Shown here in pieces: positions 59,370-64,000 of a stretch of 64,000 bases of DNA; positions within the stretch are counted from its first letter, which is position 1, and each line of letters opens with the position of its first letter. Origin of the DNA: Prochlorococcus sp. AG-409-D14. GTDB taxonomy: Bacteria > Cyanobacteriota > Cyanobacteriia > PCC-6307 > Cyanobiaceae. The notes below the pieces were generated by a model. It ran no database searches. It saw nothing but the letters and a program-made list of their open reading frames with translations, and was not told the DNA's origin. The translations under genes and the position numbers were made by a program. Location: assembly GCA_003215895.1 (NCBI GenBank), contig QCJR01000001.1, forward strand, positions 62,001 to 126,000. The letters are read 5' to 3'.

Positions 59370-61319
59370 TCAGCTAATTGCTGATCTACGACGTCTTGTT
59401 CTGCCAGTTGGCATTTCATCAACATTAGGTTCATTATTTGTTTTTTGTTCTACTGGTGAATTTGTTTGTTTAGTTTTTAATGATGTATTAGTTGCTCTAG
59501 GTGTTTTTTCGGTAGTTTTCTTTACTACTTGTCCTGAGTCTGGTTGTTGATCAAGTTGAGGTTTATATGCACGCGTTCCACCCGGAGCAGGTTGAACAAG
59601 GCAAAGAATTAATGGCTCCGCTTGAACCTCCCTCCTTAAACGACGAGATAATCCTGATTCAACCTCTCTTTGTAGTCCAATCCAATCAACCTCAACCGAC
59701 TTGCCTCCTGTTTTAAGAACAAGTTGTTTCCATCGATTTTCTAAGACCCAATTAATCTCTCTTTCAGTCCAATTCACCATGGTTTTGGCGTCAACATTAG
59801 TAATAACACCACGAAGATTCACCCTAGGTGGTGCAACCATTACGCCATCAGTGCTAATTGGAGTAAGCACGGTGATCACACCATCATCAGCAAGCTGCTG
59901 ACGTTCTTTTAAAACTCGAGTATCAACAACCCCTGTTCTTGAGGAATCAAGTAATTCCACTCCCGATTTTACTGGAGATCCTTGAAGGAGAGAATCAGGT
60001 CTTAATTCAGCAACGTCCCCATTTTCCATCACCAATACATTTTCTGGATGAACTCCCATTGAAACAGCAGTTTTCCCATGAAGTACTTGCATTCTGTACT
60101 CGCCGTGCACTGGTATGAAGTATTTAGGTCGCGTTAATCCAAGCATCCATTTTTGGTCTTCTTGGCATCCATGGCCTGAAACATGAATCCCCTTATCCTT
60201 GCCATAAATCACTTTTGCACCCAATTTGATTAATTTATCAATCGTATGCATTACGGAAATAGTATTTCCAGGGATAGGGCTAGCAGAAAAAATGACAGTA
60301 TCATTAGTCTTTAACTGAACATGTTGATGCTCTCCTCTAGAAATACGACTCAAAGCAGCCATTGATTCTCCTTGACTACCTGTCATTAATAAAAAAGTCT
60401 CTCTATCAGGCAAATCTCTGATCTGTTTAATTGGAAAAAATAAATCATCGGGGAAACGCATATATCCAAGTTCTCTTGCTTTCCCAACCACATTCAGCAT
60501 TGAACGACCTAACAAGCCAACTTTTCTACCGTTTTTCATTGCCAGCTCTAAAAGCATCGCTACACGATGAGTTGAACTAGCAAAAGTAGTAACCATAACT
60601 CTGCCCTCAGCAGTAGCAATGTATCTATCTAAATTTGGAAAAACAGAATATTCAGAGGGCGTGAATCCTGAAACTTCGGAGTTAGTTGAATCAGATAAGA
60701 GGCAAAGTACACCTTTATCTCCATAGTGAGCCATTCTCGCTAAATCTGCAGGCTGACCGTCAGGTGGGGTATGGTCAAACTTAAAATCACCAGTGAAAAA
60801 GACTACTCCAACTGGAGTAGTAACTGCGAAGGAATAACTGTCTGAAATTGAATGTGTATTTCTTACAAATTCAACTGAAAAATGTTGTCCAACTTTAATT
60901 ACTTCTCTTGGTCCACATACTTGTATGGTTGTCCGGTCAGCAACTCCAGCTTCCTCCATCTTCCCCCTTAGCATGGACATAGCAAGAGGAGGGCCGTACA
61001 CAATTGGAATATTAAAGCTCTTCAAATGATGGGAAATTCCTCCAATATGATCCTCATGACCATGAGTAACCACCAAACCTCTGATACGGCTTTGATTTTC
61101 ACGTAGATAAGTAGTATCTGGCATGACTACATTTACTCCATGCATCCCATCAGTTGGGAAAGCCAGACCAGCATCAAGAATCATGATGTCGTCTCCATAT
61201 TCAAAGACGCATGTATTTTTTCCGATTTCTCCAAGGCCGCCTAAGGGAATAATCCTCAAGCAAGGAGATTTTGATTGATTATTTTTTGAACCTTGAGAAT
61301 TCATTGAACTTGATGTCAT
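59370..61319 (-). CDS. rnj: Ribonuclease J
   Basis: Metallo-beta-lactamase/beta-CASP nuclease with 5-prime exo- and endoribonuclease activity, central to mRNA turnover. Zn ligands are in VVTHGHEDHIGGISHHL, RNTHSISDS and FTGDFKFDHTP; beta-CASP segments include TTFASSTHRVAMLLELA, LLMTGSQGESMAALSRI and PVHGEYRMQVLHGKTA. 649 residues. The last about 80 (from QLDQQPDSGQ, ending GRTRRRRSAIS) are a low-complexity, probably disordered and finally basic tail, as in other cyanobacteria. dapA and asd lie upstream on the same strand. Confidence 0.95.
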   Translation of the reverse strand: MTSSSMNSQGSKNNQSKSPCLRIIPLGGLGEIGKNTCVFEYGDDIMILDAGLAFPTDGMHGVNVVMPDTTYLRENQSRIRGLVVTHGHEDHIGGISHHLKSFNIPIVYGPPLAMSMLRGKMEEAGVADRTTIQVCGPREVIKVGQHFSVEFVRNTHSISDSYSFAVTTPVGVVFFTGDFKFDHTPPDGQPADLARMAHYGDKGVLCLLSDSTNSEVSGFTPSEYSVFPNLDRYIATAEGRVMVTTFASSTHRVAMLLELAMKNGRKVGLLGRSMLNVVGKARELGYMRFPDDLFFPIKQIRDLPDRETFLLMTGSQGESMAALSRISRGEHQHVQLKTNDTVIFSASPIPGNTISVMHTIDKLIKLGAKVIYGKDKGIHVSGHGCQEDQKWMLGLTRPKYFIPVHGEYRMQVLHGKTAVSMGVHPENVLVMENGDVAELRPDSLLQGSPVKSGVELLDSSRTGVVDTRVLKERQQLADDGVITVLTPISTDGVMVAPPRVNLRGVITNVDAKTMVNWTEREINWVLENRWKQLVLKTGGKSVEVDWIGLQREVESGLSRRLRREVQAEPLILCLVQPAPGGTRAYKPQLDQQPDSGQVVKKTTEKTPRATNTSLKTKQTNSPVEQKTNNEPNVDEMPTGRTRRRRSAIS

Positions 61320-61393
61320 GGAAAAATTTATGTAAAAAAACTTGGTTGTTACCTAATTAAAGCCAATCCCAATCTTAATAAAGAAGGAGTAGA

Positions 61394-62302
61394 TCAAATC
61401 AATCTCAAAGAAGAGAGTATCTTCAAGAGTTCTTCTTTCATTTCGCTGTTTAAAGAGACTAAAGGACTTCGAGGAGGTCCAACAGACCAACCAATCAGTT
61501 GGAGGGCTGCTTTCACAGGAATGGGATTTGTGGTTGCAAAAAGGGATTTGAAAAGAGGTTGTAGTTTCTCGTGCAAATAAAGTGAATCAGCATATCTACC
61601 TTCTAAAAAACTCTCTATAATATTCTTCAAATTAGGACCAACTAAATGACTTGCGACACTGACGACACCTACTGCCCCTACTGAAAGCATTGGCAAAACC
61701 AAAGCATCATCACCGCTATAAATAGCTAAACTTGATCCACAATAGTTTCTTAATTGAGTCACTTCCTCTGTTGTGCCACTTGCAGCTTTAAAACTGACTA
61801 CATTACTGCAATCCATAAGCTTACTTACAATACTAGGCGATATTGAACAACCTGTCCGCCCGGGAATGTTATAAAGCATTAAAGGTAACTGTGGAGCAGC
61901 CTTAGCGATAGCGCGAAAATGAACTTCTAATCCTTCTTGAGGTGGTTTGTTGTAATAAGGCACCACAACTAAAGCACCATCAGCTCCTGAATTTGCTGCT
62001 TCCTTTGTAGCTTCAATTGCCTCAGAGGTCGAATTGCTTCCTGTTCCGGCCAAAACTTTAGCTCTTGAACCTAAGGAATTCCTCACTGTTACCAACATTT
62101 TTTGCTGTTCTTGCCAAGTCAAAGTCGGCGACTCTCCTGTGGTTCCACACACAACGATTCCATCTGAACCTTGATCAACTAAATAATTTGCCAACTCAGC
62201 AGCCAACCCATAATCAACATTGCCATTTTCATCAAAAGGAGTCACCATTGCCGTTAGCATTCTTCCAAAAGGAGCTGGTGATAATAAAGCTGACTTACTC
62301 AT
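61394..62302 (-). CDS. dapA: 4-hydroxy-tetrahydrodipicolinate synthase
   Basis: Condenses aspartate semialdehyde with pyruvate, the first step toward lysine and diaminopimelate. 302 residues: [14 protein letters not shown] near the substrate site, the catalytic Tyr in [11 protein letters not shown], the Schiff-base Lys in [14 protein letters not shown] and [13 protein letters not shown]. The start overlaps the asd stop by 4 bases, so the two are translationally coupled. Its last residues ([11 protein letters not shown]) are normal. Confidence 0.97.
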   Translation of the reverse strand: MSKSALLSPAPFGRMLTAMVTPFDENGNVDYGLAAELANYLVDQGSDGIVVCGTTGESPTLTWQEQQKMLVTVRNSLGSRAKVLAGTGSNSTSEAIEATKEAANSGADGALVVVPYYNKPPQEGLEVHFRAIAKAAPQLPLMLYNIPGRTGCSISPSIVSKLMDCSNVVSFKAASGTTEEVTQLRNYCGSSLAIYSGDDALVLPMLSVGAVGVVSVASHLVGPNLKNIIESFLEGRYADSLYLHEKLQPLFKSLFATTNPIPVKAALQLIGWSVGPPRSPLVSLNSEMKEELLKILSSLRLI

Positions 62303-63333
62303 GATTTTTTTGGCAGTAGAAGTTCAGCAATTTGTACTGCATTCAGTGCAGCTCCTTTGCGAATTTGATCTCCACATAACCATAGTTCCAAAGCATTAGG
62401 GTTACTTATGTCCTGTCTGATACGACCAACAGATATAGGGTCTCTACCATTTACATCCTGAGGCATTGGGAAACGATTGTTTTCCCAATCCTCAAGTATC
62501 TCAACTCCTGGTGCAGATTCCAAAATCTCATAAGCTTCTTTTACTGGGAAAGGCTTTATAAATTCAATATTTACTGCTTCAGAATGCGCTCTTAAAACTG
62601 GAACTCTGACACATGTTGCAGTCAAAGAAAGCTGAGAATCTCCAAGAATCTTGCGAGTTTCATTAACCATTTTCATTTCTTCCTCGCAATAATTATTGGA
62701 TTGCAATGGGGAATTATGCAAAAAAAGATTAAATGCCAAGGAATGAGGTAGAACTTTACTTTTCGGAGTCACACCATCTAAAACTTCTTGACTTAATTTT
62801 TGTAATTCTTCCATTGCCATTGCACCCGCACCACTAGCAGATTGATAGGTTGAAACGACAACTCTCTTAATAGGAATATGTCTAGTCAATGGGGATAGAA
62901 CTAACGCCAATAAAATAGTTGTGCAATTAGGGTTGGCAATTAAACCATTGTGCTTGCTTGCATCAACAGAATTGACTTCAGGAACAACTAAAGGAACGTT
63001 TTTGTCCATTCGAAATGCACTTGAATTATCGATCATCAAAGCTCCTGAAGTTTTAATGGCATCTTTCCACTTGCGAGATATGGAACCGCCAGCCGAAGCT
63101 AAAACTAAATCTACATTTTTAAAACTCTCTTGAGTAGTTTCTTGCACTCTCAATTTAGTTCCACGAAACTTCTGAATCTGCCCAGCTGAGCGGTTAGAAG
63201 CCAATAAGATTAATTTCTCTATAGGAAAAGATCTCTCTTCAAGCAAAGACAATAATTCCTTTCCCACAGCTCCACTTGATCCAAGGATCGCAACTGTAAG
63301 AGGTCTATTTGGAAGAAGAAACTGTGGGTTCAA
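62299..63333 (-). CDS. asd: Aspartate-semialdehyde dehydrogenase
   Basis: Reduces aspartyl phosphate to the semialdehyde, feeding DapA. 344 residues: Rossmann loop [20 protein letters not shown] (about 14-33), [10 protein letters not shown], the catalytic Cys in [26 protein letters not shown], and the catalytic His in [12 protein letters not shown]. Ends with [18 protein letters not shown]. The start ATG at 63333 faces tig across 153 bases. Confidence 0.97.
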   Translation of the reverse strand: MNPQFLLPNRPLTVAILGSSGAVGKELLSLLEERSFPIEKLILLASNRSAGQIQKFRGTKLRVQETTQESFKNVDLVLASAGGSISRKWKDAIKTSGALMIDNSSAFRMDKNVPLVVPEVNSVDASKHNGLIANPNCTTILLALVLSPLTRHIPIKRVVVSTYQSASGAGAMAMEELQKLSQEVLDGVTPKSKVLPHSLAFNLFLHNSPLQSNNYCEEEMKMVNETRKILGDSQLSLTATCVRVPVLRAHSEAVNIEFIKPFPVKEAYEILESAPGVEILEDWENNRFPMPQDVNGRDPISVGRIRQDISNPNALELWLCGDQIRKGAALNAVQIAELLLPKKS

Positions 63334-63486
63334 ACTTGATAAAGAGAATAAAAAGGTTTAACAAAAAATTTTTTCTTATTGGAAAAATCAACAAATAACA
63401 AATTTTTCGATACTTTTTAGGCCACAATAGCTTTGGAAGTGAATTAACGCTTTCTTACGCTAACCAAATTTGAGAATTCCGTTTCA

Positions 63487-64000
63487 ATGAGTGCTGCCAA
63501 ATTAAAAGTAACAACCAGTTCAAAACCTAATAGCAGAATTGCTGTGGAGGTTGAGGTGCCCGCAGATCGATGCAAAAATAGTTATAACGAAGCTTTAAGC
63601 AAACTCAGCAGATCGATCTCAATTCCTGGTTTTCGTAAAGGCAAAGTTCCAAAAGCAGTAGTGCTTCAGCAACTTGGAGTCAAAAGAATACAAGCCTCTG
63701 CACTAGAGTCACTATTGCAAAAAGTATGGACAGAAACATTAGATCAGGAAGGAATTGAACCTTTATGTGAGCCTGAACTCGAAGATGGCTTCGAAACTAT
63801 TTTAGAAACATTTAATCCTGAAAAAATTCTTACATTAAAACTTGAAACTGATATTGCTCCGATTCCAACTTTAAAAAAATCGTCAGGTCTAACTGCTGAA
63901 GTAGAAAGTTTAATCTTTGATCCAAAAAGGGTAGATGAACTTATTGAACAATCCCGAGTCCAACTTGCAACTAAGGTCCCAGTTAGTGATCGAGCAGCAA
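63487..64000 (+). CDS. tig: Trigger factor, N-terminal part (runs off the window)
   Basis: Ribosome-bound chaperone for nascent chains. The ATG at 63487 opens a frame of 171 codons to the window edge: MSAAKLKVTTSSKPNSRIAV, the ribosome-binding loop SISIPGFRKGKVPKAVV (GFRKGK signature), and the start of the linker to the PPIase domain. The remainder, including the FKBP-like and chaperone arms, lies outside. Typical marine picocyanobacterial order would put clp genes next, which cannot be checked. Confidence 0.94.
   Translation, partial: MSAAKLKVTTSSKPNSRIAVEVEVPADRCKNSYNEALSKLSRSISIPGFRKGKVPKAVVLQQLGVKRIQASALESLLQKVWTETLDQEGIEPLCEPELEDGFETILETFNPEKILTLKLETDIAPIPTLKKSSGLTAEVESLIFDPKRVDELIEQSRVQLATKVPVSDRAA

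Overview
The window is a stretch of chromosome from a marine picocyanobacterium, most likely Prochlorococcus of a low-light, AT-rich (NATL-like) type. By eye the DNA is about one-third G+C. It carries cyanobacterium-specific genes (an RpaB-type regulator, a PsbZ-like photosystem II subunit, a Ycf23/DUF561 protein, a group 2 sigma factor, CobH). Genes are tightly packed with many short overlaps. The strain is inferred from gene content and order; no search was possible.

Left core block (1-20.8 kb): the end-truncated lysS, then rpaB, mreBCD, ssb, a DedA protein, ahcY, tsaE, a PfkB sugar kinase, mutY, an alpha/beta hydrolase, a group 2 sigma factor, mgtE, a Cys-type glutathione peroxidase, a tandem crcB pair, a small SH3 protein, gyrB, miaA, infC, a GntR regulator and cysE. 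Right core block (47.9-64 kb): tRNA-Gly(GCC), ribH, psbZ, mutS, cobH, holA, lysC, uvrB, ycf23, tilS, rnj, dapA, asd and the start of tig.

Between them (20.8-47.8 kb) is a variable, very AT-rich cell-surface region, with secA as the one obvious core gene inside it. It holds (1) an ABC polysaccharide exporter, Wzm plus Wzt, directly downstream of secA; (2) two GDP-mannose 4,6-dehydratase-family enzymes; (3) a type I secretion operon of a parvulin isomerase, an ABC exporter with cyclic-nucleotide-binding-like and dead C39 domains, and a compact HlyD adaptor; (4) a convergent gene for a 1783-residue secreted, RTX-rich, S-layer-like protein; (5) a methyltransferase with a coiled-coil tail followed after 2 bases by a three-module glycosyltransferase; (6) another GT4 transferase, a GNAT protein and a second methyltransferase.

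The most interesting observation is that the N-terminal ~185 residues of the giant secreted protein (DUF4214 and the helical segment after it) are also present, over the whole length, at the N-terminus of the Wzt-like ATPase, which lacks room for the usual C-terminal carbohydrate-binding domain. The methyltransferase/multi-module GT pair resembles WbdD/WbdA of the E. coli O8/O9a O-antigen systems, and the overall set resembles the Caulobacter RsaA S-layer plus O-antigen arrangement. My hypothesis is that one glycan-recognition module is used twice: in the cytoplasm to license export of the finished polysaccharide, and outside to anchor the S-layer-like protein to that polysaccharide.
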